Of a stretch of DNA of 64,000 nucleotides, positions 34,077 through 42,139 are shown piece after piece. The notes under the pieces were generated by a model, which saw nothing but the letters and a program-made list of their open reading frames with translations, ran no database searches and was not told the origin of the DNA. This DNA comes from Parabacteroides sp. ZJ-118 (GTDB lineage Bacteria > Bacteroidota > Bacteroidia > Bacteroidales > Tannerellaceae), in assembly GCF_011038785.1 (NCBI RefSeq), contig NZ_JAAKDT010000005.1, positions 28,381 through 92,380 on the forward strand. The letters are read 5' to 3'. How positions within the stretch are numbered: position 1 is the stretch's first letter; each line of letters starts with the position of its first letter. A program made the position numbers and the translations under genes.

Positions 34077-35030
34077 TTAACGATAGGGTTCAAATTTATC
34101 AGCCAATCGATTCACCGCTCTACAGTTATTCGATCTAATACCATCCATAATCGTATTCGCAAAATCCGCATGACAGATAATTCGATAAGCAACTTTAGTT
34201 CTATCCATTTGTTTTCGGCTATGTGTTACTGTAAAAATATCTTGCATATAGCATCCTTCACATTTATCTTCCATATAATAACATGAATGAGGAATAATAC
34301 TTTTATATGACCTATTTCTACGAAGTGCTTCATTTATTCCTTTGTTCATTAGTTCTGGATAAAACAAATATACATCATCCAGTTTAGTTGTTACATCAGA
34401 TAAGATCAAAGCACCGTCAGGCAAGAGCAAAGGCAACAAATAATCAACTACATCACTGTAAATATTTCCTACAGAAAAAGATCTATTTTGAACAAACTCA
34501 TTAAGAGCTTTAAATGAGAGAATATAATGATATTCCCTATTAAGCATTTGTATAAAGTCCTCAAAATCCTGTCCTGTTTCAATAAATAAGCACATTGGAT
34601 GAATATGAAACTCTATTTTTATATCATCAACTCCTTTTAAATCCTCCCCCAAGTGATAGAGAACACGGATAGCATCTGGATTGGCATCTACAGCATCGAC
34701 ATTAATACGTTTTAGGTTTGGAAGCAAAAACTGAAGACCGATTATCATTCCTACTATTTCCCCTCCTGTGCCACAACAAAAATCCAGAATATTGATCTCC
34801 TCAATCTGTTGCATAGCATCCTTGTACTTTATGTTTTGGAATAATTTTAACACAATAGAATTGGCTTCAGCAAAACTTCTTGGGAAATAAGTGCCCAAAT
34901 ACAGTTTTACAAAATCATAAGGTTGATCCGGATTATAAACAACATCCTGCGGACGAGGTTCATATACAGCCTCGTATTTACCATAAATAATGGAATCCAA
35001 CCATTGGGGTAAATTGACATTTACAATCAT
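34077..35030 (-). CDS. System A: SAM-dependent methyltransferase (Rsm22-like)
   Basis: 317 aa. SAM motif I is INILDFCCGTGGE (about 80-92), followed by INVDAVDANPDAIRVL (motif II with acidic end) and a motif VI-like LLPDGALILSD. Before the fold, YLGTYFPRSFAEA resembles the Y-x-R-x-P-x-x-YA helix of Rsm22-type methyltransferases. The C-terminal third has a Cys cluster, HSCYYMEDKCEGCYMQD, as in Rsm22. That would suggest RNA as substrate, but the match is from memory. It is the first gene of system A. There is no promoter box in the 60 bases before it; the nearest clean one is 390 bases away, beyond a putative structured RNA ending in a U-run. Confidence 0.78.
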   Translation of the reverse strand: MIVNVNLPQWLDSIIYGKYEAVYEPRPQDVVYNPDQPYDFVKLYLGTYFPRSFAEANSIVLKLFQNIKYKDAMQQIEEINILDFCCGTGGEIVGMIIGLQFLLPNLKRINVDAVDANPDAIRVLYHLGEDLKGVDDIKIEFHIHPMCLFIETGQDFEDFIQMLNREYHYILSFKALNEFVQNRSFSVGNIYSDVVDYLLPLLLPDGALILSDVTTKLDDVYLFYPELMNKGINEALRRNRSYKSIIPHSCYYMEDKCEGCYMQDIFTVTHSRKQMDRTKVAYRIICHADFANTIMDGIRSNNCRAVNRLADKFEPYR

Positions 35031-35090
35031 AGCGATAAACTCTTCTCTGCTTGGCTACCTCAACAGAAGTTTATAATTACAGAGATCACA

Positions 35091-35417
35091 CACAAAAAAC
35101 GTGGAGCCAGTCCTGTCGCCCGTTCCACTGTTTGAAGGCCTTCGCATTGCCCGATTAGTCGAAACGAGCAACGTCGAAAGCCCCACGCCGATGTGAATAT
35201 ATAACCTACCCTTTATGTCTCAACGCCTTTCTTTGACATCGAATCAATCAGAATAGTATATAATACACCTAGGGGCATTCACCGTTGCTTTGTTTTTAAC
35301 TAATCGTTTTTTGAAGTTGCGAAGTTCTCAAACAGTCAAAACCAAAGCGTTCAGTAAACGCCTTTATGTATATGCCCTCCCTCGCCCGCCGGCTTTAACG
35401 GCGTCAGCGTAAGGAGG
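35091..35417 (-). ncRNA. Putative structured leader or small RNA upstream of system A
   Basis: Noncoding in all frames. Transcription from the -7 box at 35423-35430 should begin near 35417, exactly at a three-part hairpin (CCTCC/GGAGG, CGC/GCG, CGCCG/CGGCG; 35376-35417). Further along are GCGTT-TACTG-AACGC, GTTGCTCG paired with CGGGCAAT (one G-U), and GTGGA paired with TCCAC followed by GTTTTTT (35094-35100). A start hairpin and a terminal U-run suggest a separate RNA of about 320 nt, or an attenuator for the methyltransferase gene 60 bases on. I found no tmRNA or RNase P landmarks. Confidence 0.5.
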
Positions 35418-35422
35418 TTTTG

Positions 35423-35430
35423 CAAATATA
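35423..35430 (-). promoter_or_regulatory. -7 box (TATATTTG) for the system A leader RNA
   Basis: A perfect TAnnTTTG on the minus strand. It is the only clean box within 400 bases of the first gene of system A. Confidence 0.6.
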
Positions 35431-35494
35431 GTGAATTTCCATCATCTTCCCCATAAATAGCAGTAAATATAACAGCTCAAATGAAATAATCTAA

Positions 35495-35720
35495 TACTTT
35501 TGCCCCAAACCTTAGCCTAGGTTTCATACTAGAACAAGCAGATGAACAGGATCAGACTTTAGTCATACGCTCTCGATCTACGAGACGGAGTGGCTGCGCA
35601 AGAGTTCCGCCTCTTCTTCCCCAATGAAAAGTATGACGATACCGTATGAATTCTTGCTCGATGCCGTATGAATTCTTGCTCGCATACTGTATAATTCTAC
35701 AAACCACGACGTGGTCTGTA
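35495..35720 (+). other. Gene-free stretch with an orphan promoter-like box and repeats
   Basis: TACTTTTG at 35495-35502 is a perfect plus-strand -7 box with no gene after it until 35860. Beyond it lie GTCATAC (35562) and its complement GTATGAC (about 35630), a 22-base direct repeat around CCGTATGAATTCTTGCTCG (about 35642 and 35664), and the palindrome ACCACG-A-CGTGGT (about 35703). It could be an untranslated RNA or decayed mobile DNA. I see no open frame. Confidence 0.45.
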
Positions 35721-35824
35721 TAGATCAAGACGTGGAATATGGGGTTGAGAGTAGGGATTCAAGACAAGCGCATCAAAATCGGACAAACACTTTTACTTTG
35801 ACGCACGGTTCCCTTGAAAATGAT

Positions 35825-35832
35825 TATCTTTG
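35825..35832 (+). promoter_or_regulatory. -7 box (TATCTTTG) for the esterase gene
   Basis: A perfect TAnnTTTG, 28 bases before the ATG at 35860. It excludes the TTG start at 35830. Confidence 0.7.
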
Positions 35833-35859
35833 TCATGTTATCTTAAAAACATATTATTT

Positions 35860-36963
35860 ATGAAAAAAATGAAGAATCTATTGTTGGCATTGTGTCTGTT
35901 AAGCCAAGTATCACCCCTATCCGCTCAGTGGAGGCGTACACCTACACCGAATGATACGTTACAGTCGGTACGTGTGTTGGACAAAGGTGATCTGTTAATG
36001 AGTATTTATGCTCCCGAGGCCAAGAAGGTGAGCGTGATGGGCGATATCGCCATGCACGAGGCTACCCGGGCGGAGAATGGTGTTTGGTTTGCCACGGTGC
36101 CGGGCGTGAAAGATGGCGTTTACCGTTATTGGTTCATGGTAGATGGCGTACGGGTGTACGACCCTAAGGGTGCCTTGGCTTCCGAGACTTCCGCTTTGCT
36201 GGAGGTAAGGAAGAGAGGGACGGATTTCTTCGCCATGAAGGATGTTCCGCATGGGGCCATGGCGGAACGTTATTACCAATCGAAGACGTTGAACACCACG
36301 CGCCGTTTGCATGTATGGACACCGGCCGGCTATGAGAAGATGTCCGCTAAATTGCCTGTATTGTATCTGATCCATGGCGGTGGCGATAACGACAACGCTT
36401 GGCCTACGGTAGGTGCCGCCGGCTTGATCCTTGATAACTTGATGGCCGAGGGGAAGATGCAGCCGATGGTGGTGGTCATGCCCAATGGTACGATTCATAC
36501 CGAGAGCTTGGAAGGCGAGGTTCCTTTGTTCGCGAAAGATTTGATGAACGATATCATTCCTTTTATAGAGGCTAATTACCCGGTATTGACCGATAAGGAT
36601 CATAGGGCATTGGCGGGTCTTTCCATGGGTGGTCTGGAGACACTGGAGGTAGGATTGGAACATTATCACCATTTCGGATACCTGTGGGTGCTTAGTTCCG
36701 GATGGTTCGCTACCGACACCGACAATTACGCCAAGAAAGCCGTTTACCTAAAGAAGATAGCCGCCGACTTCAATAAGACCGTGCGTCAGTTGTATTTCAC
36801 GCAGGGAGGCCCGGAGGATATCGCCTACAAGAATTGCCAAGCGATGCTGAAACTGTTCGACGCGGCGGGCATCAAGTACGAGTATAGCGAGATGCCCGGC
36901 GGACATACCTGGTATGTATGGCGCCATGATTTATATAACATGGCACAACGGCTGTTTAAGTAA
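35860..36963 (+). CDS. Secreted esterase with N-terminal E-set/CBM48-like domain
   Basis: 367 aa. Signal peptide MKKMKNLLLALCLLSQVSPLSA is followed by an immunoglobulin-like domain (about 30-120; LLMSIYAPEAKKVSVMGDI, DGVYRYWFMVDG) and an alpha/beta-hydrolase of the esterase D/enterochelin-esterase type. The oxyanion region is LYLIHGGGDND, the nucleophile is in ALAGLSMGGLET (Ser about 260), and the His is in EMPGGHTWYVWR. This layout is common in Bacteroidota feruloyl or acetyl-xylan esterases from polysaccharide loci, but no SusC/D genes are adjacent. Exported, so periplasmic. The substrate is inferred, not shown. Confidence 0.88.
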   Translation: MKKMKNLLLALCLLSQVSPLSAQWRRTPTPNDTLQSVRVLDKGDLLMSIYAPEAKKVSVMGDIAMHEATRAENGVWFATVPGVKDGVYRYWFMVDGVRVYDPKGALASETSALLEVRKRGTDFFAMKDVPHGAMAERYYQSKTLNTTRRLHVWTPAGYEKMSAKLPVLYLIHGGGDNDNAWPTVGAAGLILDNLMAEGKMQPMVVVMPNGTIHTESLEGEVPLFAKDLMNDIIPFIEANYPVLTDKDHRALAGLSMGGLETLEVGLEHYHHFGYLWVLSSGWFATDTDNYAKKAVYLKKIAADFNKTVRQLYFTQGGPEDIAYKNCQAMLKLFDAAGIKYEYSEMPGGHTWYVWRHDLYNMAQRLFK

Positions 36964-36968
36964 TCTGC

Positions 36969-37047
36969 TGATGGGCATTGTAAGCAGCTCACGATGGGCA
37001 TTATAAAGACCTTTGAATGGGCATTGTAAGCAGTTTACAATGCCCAT
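36969..37047. repeat. Three ATGGGCATT repeats ending in a 13-bp hairpin
   Basis: ATGGGCATTGTAAGCAG occurs at about 36971 and 37017, with a variant, ATGGGCATTATAAAG, between. The last copy pairs with an inverted copy: ATGGGCATTGTAA (37017-37029), loop GCAGT, TTACAATGCCCAT (37035-37047). There is no U-run. It lies between convergent genes and may act as a 3'-end structure. Confidence 0.8.
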
Positions 37048-37156
37048 CGTAAGCCCACGGCGATAAACAGCTGATTTATAAAATCATACAGGATACATAA
37101 ATGGGACCGGACGGGCCTGCCGAAACAAACCCGCACGGAGATTTCTTTCGCGTACG

Positions 37157-37957
37157 CTAAAGACCAAAGGCAGGGACCAAGTCATCCAACTGCTGATCCG
37201 TCATGCCTTCCGGCTCGTAACCGGTCATGCGGGCACTGAGATAGATCCGGGCGGATTTACTCAACGTATCGATAGCATCGAAGCACTCGATCAAGTCCTC
37301 ACCTACGGCAAGGATACCGTGCTTCTCCCAAAACACCACGTCATGCTCCTCCAACTGACGGATCGTAGCGTGCGCCAACGCCAAAGTGCCCGGTATCTCG
37401 TAAGGAACGATACCGACCCCTTTCGGCACGATGATCCGACATTCCGGGATCATGCTCCATAACGTGCGGGTAATCTTCTCCGAGTCCAAGAACGGCTTGC
37501 AATGCGTCATGCCGATAATATCCGTCGGATGCGTATGCAATACCACCCGGTTATCCCGTCCCTTCGCACGCAAGAAATTGTGCATCAATAAATGGGAAGG
37601 TAACTCGGAAGTCGGTTGGATCGGTTGCTCCGCTATGATATCATACGACTTTCCATCGGCGGCGATACGGATCAAGGAACCGTTGGCGAAAGGATCTTTC
37701 GCCACGTAACGCATCCGTTTTCCGGTACCCGTCACATAAAAGACGTGCCCGCGTAAGGCCGTCATCGCCTCTTGCAAGGGGATCGAGGCAACCAAAGCCG
37801 GCAAGGCCCTCTCCTCCTCGCTCAATAAAGCGGTCAGGTCCACCGATATATTCCCGCCGTTTCGCTCGGCCCAGCCTTTGGTCCACAAATAGCCGGCGAC
37901 CTCGGCGATACGATCTATTTCCGCCATCAGGCGTCCATTGTTTCTTCGTGTTATCAT
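37157..37957 (-). CDS. rhaD: Rhamnulose-1-phosphate aldolase
   Basis: Splits L-rhamnulose 1-phosphate into dihydroxyacetone phosphate and L-lactaldehyde. 266 aa, a class II zinc aldolase of the fuculose-aldolase type. It shows GNISVD (residues 40-45), the zinc histidines in VVLHTHPTDIIGM, ECRIIVPKGVGIVPYE and WEKHGILAVGED with the third His. It is the last gene of the rhamnose set, 65 bases after rhaA. The rhamnose permease that usually sits between rhaA and rhaD in Bacteroides is not here. Confidence 0.95.
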   Translation of the reverse strand: MITRRNNGRLMAEIDRIAEVAGYLWTKGWAERNGGNISVDLTALLSEEERALPALVASIPLQEAMTALRGHVFYVTGTGKRMRYVAKDPFANGSLIRIAADGKSYDIIAEQPIQPTSELPSHLLMHNFLRAKGRDNRVVLHTHPTDIIGMTHCKPFLDSEKITRTLWSMIPECRIIVPKGVGIVPYEIPGTLALAHATIRQLEEHDVVFWEKHGILAVGEDLIECFDAIDTLSKSARIYLSARMTGYEPEGMTDQQLDDLVPAFGL

Positions 37958-38022
37958 GTCTCTATTTAATTAAACTATATTCGGATATAATAAGGAGAGG
38001 ATCAGGCGACTCTGCCCGGGGA

Positions 38023-39279
38023 TCACCGTCTTGAGGCAACGTCGGACTCATATTTCTCGATCTCCGCGATATAAGACGCTCCTACAGGAACCTCGTTTTG
38101 CAGGCAATACATATCCCAAACCGCGCCCCAAGGCAGATTCTTCGCTTCCTCCTGCAAGGCAAGGCGCTGAAAATACTTGCCCTCATCCTCATATCGGCGA
38201 AGCAAGGCGATCGGCTCCAGCAGAGCGAGCATAAAGGCCTTTTGCGTGGCACGGCTACCTATGACATAAGCACCGATACGATTGATGGTAGCGTCGAAAT
38301 AATCCAAACCGATATGTACCCGGTCCAAGGCGTCGCAGCGCACGATCTCACGGGCTAAATCCCGCACATCGTCATTCAAGATCACGACATGATCGCTATC
38401 CCAACGGATCGGGCGGCTTACGTGCAACATGATCTCGGGCGTAAACAGCAATAACGAGGAAACCTTATCGGCGATACTTTCCGTCAAATGGAAATGGCCG
38501 GTGTCCAAGGTAACGATCTTGTTCTTCTTCACCCCATAACCCAGATAGAAATCATAGGAACCTACCGTATAACTCTCCAAGCCGATACCGAAGAGTTTCG
38601 CCTCGATACAATCTTTCATCCATGTATATTCGGTGGCGAATATCTCGTCCAGCGATTCCTCCAAGATACGACGGTAACGCAGGCGGCTAGCCGGTACTTC
38701 CTTGCTCCCGTCGTGTATCCAAAGGTTCATCATGCAAGGATCGTTCTGGGCTTTACCCATCTCATCGCTGATCCAGCGACAACGCTTCGTATGCTCGATC
38801 CAGAAGTTACGGATATCGTCGCTGGGGTTCGCCAAGGTCAAATCTCCGCTTTTAGGGTGCGAGAAAGAGGTGCTGTTGAAGTCTAGCTTGAGATCATTCT
38901 CTTTCGCCCATTGTATCCAGCTCTCGAAATGATGGGGTTCTACCTCGTCGCGGTCTACTTTCTCCCCTTGGAAATCCCCGTAGATCGCATGTAGGCTAAG
39001 CCGGTGATTACCGGGGATATAGGATTTCGCTTTCAACACATCCTGACGCAACTCGTCGATAGTACGGGCACGTCCCGGATAATTGCCGGTCACCTGTATC
39101 CCCCCGGTCAAGGAGCCGCCCCGGTTCTCGAAACCGCTTACGTCATCGGCCTGCCAGCAATGCAGGGATAGGGATATTTTCTTCATATCCTCCAACGCTT
39201 TACGAACGTCTACACCTACGGCCGCATAACGTTCTGCCGCTACTTCAAATGCCTGTTGAATGAAACTCTCTTTTGTCAT
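38023..39279 (-). CDS. rhaA: L-rhamnose isomerase
   Basis: Converts L-rhamnose to L-rhamnulose. 418 aa of the metal-dependent TIM-barrel type. Landmarks are LSLHCWQADDVSGFE, LDFNSTSFSHPKSGDLTLANP, CMMNLWIHDGSKEVPA and TLDTGHFHLTESIADK (metal ligands), with SRPIRWDSDHVV toward the end. The start overlaps the end of rhaB by 4 bases (ATGA), a classical coupled pair. No oddities. Confidence 0.97.
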   Translation of the reverse strand: MTKESFIQQAFEVAAERYAAVGVDVRKALEDMKKISLSLHCWQADDVSGFENRGGSLTGGIQVTGNYPGRARTIDELRQDVLKAKSYIPGNHRLSLHAIYGDFQGEKVDRDEVEPHHFESWIQWAKENDLKLDFNSTSFSHPKSGDLTLANPSDDIRNFWIEHTKRCRWISDEMGKAQNDPCMMNLWIHDGSKEVPASRLRYRRILEESLDEIFATEYTWMKDCIEAKLFGIGLESYTVGSYDFYLGYGVKKNKIVTLDTGHFHLTESIADKVSSLLLFTPEIMLHVSRPIRWDSDHVVILNDDVRDLAREIVRCDALDRVHIGLDYFDATINRIGAYVIGSRATQKAFMLALLEPIALLRRYEDEGKYFQRLALQEEAKNLPWGAVWDMYCLQNEVPVGASYIAEIEKYESDVASRR

Positions 39280-40739
39280 GGTATGATGTTTTTAAATTTA
39301 TAGGATCTGAGCGAGTGCCCGCTTTCCGGATAAAATTCCTTGGGAGGAAACGCGGTGGCTACCAGCCTTCGCATCTCCCAACAATCCGTCAGCAACCCTG
39401 CCGACTTAGCCTGTATCAAGCAATTTCCAATGGCTGTCGCCTCAGACGGGCCTGCCAATACGGGAATACCGATCGCGTTGGCTGTCAACTGATTCAGCAG
39501 ATCGTTCCGAGAGCCACCACCTATCACATGCAATCGTTCGATGGGATGGGGCGACATCGATTTGAGTATTTCCAGCACCTCTTTATAACGATTCGCCAAG
39601 CTATAAAACATACAATGTACATAATCGGCGTCCGAAGCGGGAACCGCCTGCCCGGTTTCCTCACAATAGGCCGTAATCTCGCGTAGCATATCCTCAGGAT
39701 GGGCGAAACGAGGATCATCCGGATTGATCAAAGATGTAAATTCGCTCAACTCCGCCATCCGAACCATATCATCGTACGAATAATCCAATCCGGACCGCCT
39801 CCATTGCTCCCGGCAACGTTCCAAGATCCACATACCTGTGATATTCTTCAAAAAGCGAGTCGTGCCCTCGATACCCCCCTCGTTCGTGAAGTTATTCTTG
39901 AAAGAAGCCTCGTTGATGATCGGCTTCTCCACCTCGATCCCCATCAAGCTCCAAGTACCGCTACTCAAGTAAGCGAAATTAGGAGAAGATGCAGGAACAG
40001 CGGCTACCGCCGATGCCGTATCGTGACCGGCCACGGCGATTACCGGGATTTCCCCGATTCCTGTTTTATAAGCGATCGACTCGCTCAACCGCCCGATCAA
40101 CGTTCCCGGCATTACGACCGGACCCATCAAGGTAGGAGATACACCCACGGCCTCCAAGAGCTTATAATCAAATCTATGGGTTTCCGGGTTCAATAATTGA
40201 GACGTGGAGGCGATCGTATATTCACATACCATACGCTCCGTCAACATATAAGCCAAAAGATCCGGTATGAATAATATCTTTTCCGCCATTTCCCACGGGA
40301 TAAACGAATCTTGCCCCGCCCTGAAAAGCTGGAACAGGCTATTAAACGGCATCACTTGAATGCCGGTCCGCTTATAGACCTCCTCCTTGGGAATCCGTTT
40401 GAAAAAGTCCTCGGGAGCGCCGTCCGTATAAGGATCTCGGTAAGCGCGGGGTAAGCCCAATAAAGAGCCATCCAAAGCCACGTAGCCAAAATCCACTCCC
40501 CAGGTATCTATTCCGATCGAGTATAGCCGGATTCTTTGCCGGGCGCAAATCGTCAAGCTTTCTATAAGAGAAGTATAGAGCTGGTAGATATCCCAATAAA
40601 ACCGTCCGTGTAATTCCACCATCGGATTCGGGAACCGATGGATCTCTTTCATTTCCAATTTGGCATCCTCCAAGGTTCCGAGCACGGCCCGTCCACTGGT
40701 AGCCCCTATATCAAAGGCTAGAAAATTATATTCCTTCAT
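39276..40739 (-). CDS. rhaB: Rhamnulokinase
   Basis: Phosphorylates L-rhamnulose at C1. FGGY-family kinase of 487 aa. The N-terminal FLAFDIGATSGRAVLG phosphate motif, IDTWGVDFG, the catalytic GHDTASAVAAVP and the adenosine motif IGGGSRNDLLNQLTA are all present. It is first in the rhamnose operon (rhaB-rhaA-rhaD), opposite a divergent AraC-type regulator. Two -7 boxes lie upstream (TACTTTTG at 40770-40777 and TAACTTTG at 40747-40754). Confidence 0.96.
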   Translation of the reverse strand: MKEYNFLAFDIGATSGRAVLGTLEDAKLEMKEIHRFPNPMVELHGRFYWDIYQLYTSLIESLTICARQRIRLYSIGIDTWGVDFGYVALDGSLLGLPRAYRDPYTDGAPEDFFKRIPKEEVYKRTGIQVMPFNSLFQLFRAGQDSFIPWEMAEKILFIPDLLAYMLTERMVCEYTIASTSQLLNPETHRFDYKLLEAVGVSPTLMGPVVMPGTLIGRLSESIAYKTGIGEIPVIAVAGHDTASAVAAVPASSPNFAYLSSGTWSLMGIEVEKPIINEASFKNNFTNEGGIEGTTRFLKNITGMWILERCREQWRRSGLDYSYDDMVRMAELSEFTSLINPDDPRFAHPEDMLREITAYCEETGQAVPASDADYVHCMFYSLANRYKEVLEILKSMSPHPIERLHVIGGGSRNDLLNQLTANAIGIPVLAGPSEATAIGNCLIQAKSAGLLTDCWEMRRLVATAFPPKEFYPESGHSLRSYKFKNIIP

Positions 40740-40769
40740 AGCTTAGCAAAGTTATTCGTTTGACGAAAG

Positions 40770-40777
40770 CAAAAGTA
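40770..40777 (-). promoter_or_regulatory. -7 box (TACTTTTG) for rhaB-rhaA-rhaD
   Basis: A perfect box, 31 bases before the rhaB ATG. A second box, TAACTTTG (40747-40754), lies nearer. The divergent regulator promoter is only 14 bases away, so one bound regulator could control both. Confidence 0.65.
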
Positions 40778-40790
40778 GAAGCATTATCGC

Positions 40791-40798
40791 TATATTTG
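40791..40798 (+). promoter_or_regulatory. -7 box (TATATTTG) for the AraC-type regulator
   Basis: A perfect TAnnTTTG, 36 bases before the ATG at 40834, divergent from the rhamnose operon promoter. Confidence 0.65.
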
Positions 40799-40833
40799 CT
40801 TACGAAAATGATTTTAAACCTTTCAAATCTGAC

Positions 40834-41721
40834 ATGAACGAACCGCGGAATGATTTACTGCGTTACTTGACTATCAGCGCTACGGATGAGGAATGGGGAA
40901 TCATCGTTACGACGGTCGGATACCAATTCATCCCGCCGGGTTGTGCCTATCCGCTTTCCCGGCATCCGGAGAAGTATAATTTCAAGCCTCAGACCGGGCG
41001 CGTCCTAAATGAGTATCAATTGGTATATATAACGAAGGGTAGCGGTTACTTTTCCTCCCAGTCTTGTAAGTCGCAAAAGATAAACGCGGGGACGATGATC
41101 CTACTTTTCCCCGGGGAATGGCATAGTTATTATCCGGACCGAGAAACAGGATGGGATGAGTACTGGGTAGGTTTCCGGGGCATTCATATCGACAAACGTG
41201 TGGAGAAGAAATTCTTTACCAAAGAAGAGCCACTACACCGGATCGGGCTGAGCGCTACGATCGTCGGACTTTATGAGGACATACTGAAGTTCGCCTCCGA
41301 AGAGAAATCCGGTTACCAACAGATGATTTCCAGCATCGTGCTTCATATACTAGGCTCCGTATATTATAAGGAAAAGAACAACTCCTTCACGAACACATCG
41401 GTCGTGGATAAAATCGACGAGGCACGCATATTAATGAGAGAGAACATCGAGAATCCCTTAAGTCCGGAAGAGATCTCGGCTCGTCTGGGCTTGGGTTATT
41501 CATGGTTTCGCCGGATGTTCAAGGAATACACGGGCGTCTCTCCCGCCCAATATCAATTACAACAGAAGCTCCTTCGTGCGAAAGAGCTTCTGACCGGCAC
41601 TCCTTTGACGATCTCAGAGATCGCCTATAGCCTGCATTTCGAGAATGCCGGCCAATTCTCCACATTTTTCAAGAAGAAAGAAGGAGTTACACCCTCGGAG
41701 TTCCGGGATCGGACGCATTGA
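40834..41721 (+). CDS. AraC-family regulator, probable rhamnose activator (RhaR-like)
   Basis: 295 aa. A cupin-like sensor (about 35-150; VYITKGSGYF, ILLFPGEWHSYYPD, YWVGFRG) is followed by two helix-turn-helix units (about 195-293). The first is ISARLGLGYSWFRRMFKEYTG and the second ends SLHFENAGQFSTFFKKKEGVTPSEFR, a canonical AraC signature. Divergent from rhaB with promoters almost back to back, so it most likely senses rhamnose and activates the operon. Ligand inferred from context. Confidence 0.88.
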   Translation: MNEPRNDLLRYLTISATDEEWGIIVTTVGYQFIPPGCAYPLSRHPEKYNFKPQTGRVLNEYQLVYITKGSGYFSSQSCKSQKINAGTMILLFPGEWHSYYPDRETGWDEYWVGFRGIHIDKRVEKKFFTKEEPLHRIGLSATIVGLYEDILKFASEEKSGYQQMISSIVLHILGSVYYKEKNNSFTNTSVVDKIDEARILMRENIENPLSPEEISARLGLGYSWFRRMFKEYTGVSPAQYQLQQKLLRAKELLTGTPLTISEIAYSLHFENAGQFSTFFKKKEGVTPSEFRDRTH

Positions 41722-42026
41722 GCCGGAGTGAACTTGTCAACGAGTCAACCAAAATCAGGAGTACACACATCGCTCCTTTTCCGAGGTCTGAAAGGAGGGA
41801 ATGCCGGTGTACATTCATTTGTAAACACTTATATACCAGCGCTTTCAAGCATTCATGAAAGGATGAATGTAAAATCCGGCAAGCACATTCATAGCGTGAT
41901 TTTTATATGACGGCATGAAAGATAAGGTATGAAAGGGCGGCAGTTCCGCCCCTGCAGTTTGGTCTCCGGGAATGCACACTTTATCGCTCCGGAAATACCA
42001 CACCTCAACCTTCCCCAAGTGAGGCA
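41722..42026. other. Gene-free stretch with decayed repeats
   Basis: Part of a 480-base gap between convergent genes. Short related words recur (GTACATTCAT, GCATTCATG, GATGAATGT, CACATTCAT), as if an old tandem array had decayed. GAAATACCACACCTC near 41995 is a partial inverse of the 22-bp unit that follows. No open frame with coding character. Confidence 0.5.
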
Positions 42027-42092
42027 TTTTCCCCTGCGAAGTGTGGTATTTCCCCTTGCGAAGTGTGGTATTTCCCCTTGCGAAGTGTGGTA
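42027..42092. repeat. Three tandem copies of a 22-bp unit
   Basis: TTTCCCCTTGCGAAGTGTGGTA is exact at 42049-42070 and 42071-42092 and nearly exact at 42027-42048. Its unit size differs from the 41-bp array at 10.3 kb. Both are GC-containing intergenic arrays. Confidence 0.9.
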
Positions 42093-42139
42093 TTTACTCA
42101 AGTTTCAGATTGGGTTGTCTTTTCTTGCAAAACTTACAG

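Noticed and set aside
30079..35030. Assignment of the cassettes to BREX, DISARM, Zorya or Hachiman
   Set aside because: The hallmark genes (PglZ, DUF1998/DrmB, ZorAB, HamA/HamB) are absent, and the ATPase is a small SF1 type.
35091..35417. Structured RNA as tmRNA or RNase P RNA
   Set aside because: I could not find the tag reading frame and CCA-type end of tmRNA, or the GAGGAAAGTCC-type core of RNase P RNA.
35641..35685. Possible CRISPR repeat pair
   Set aside because: Only two copies of a 22-base unit with no spacer; the cas3'' stub is 21 kb away.
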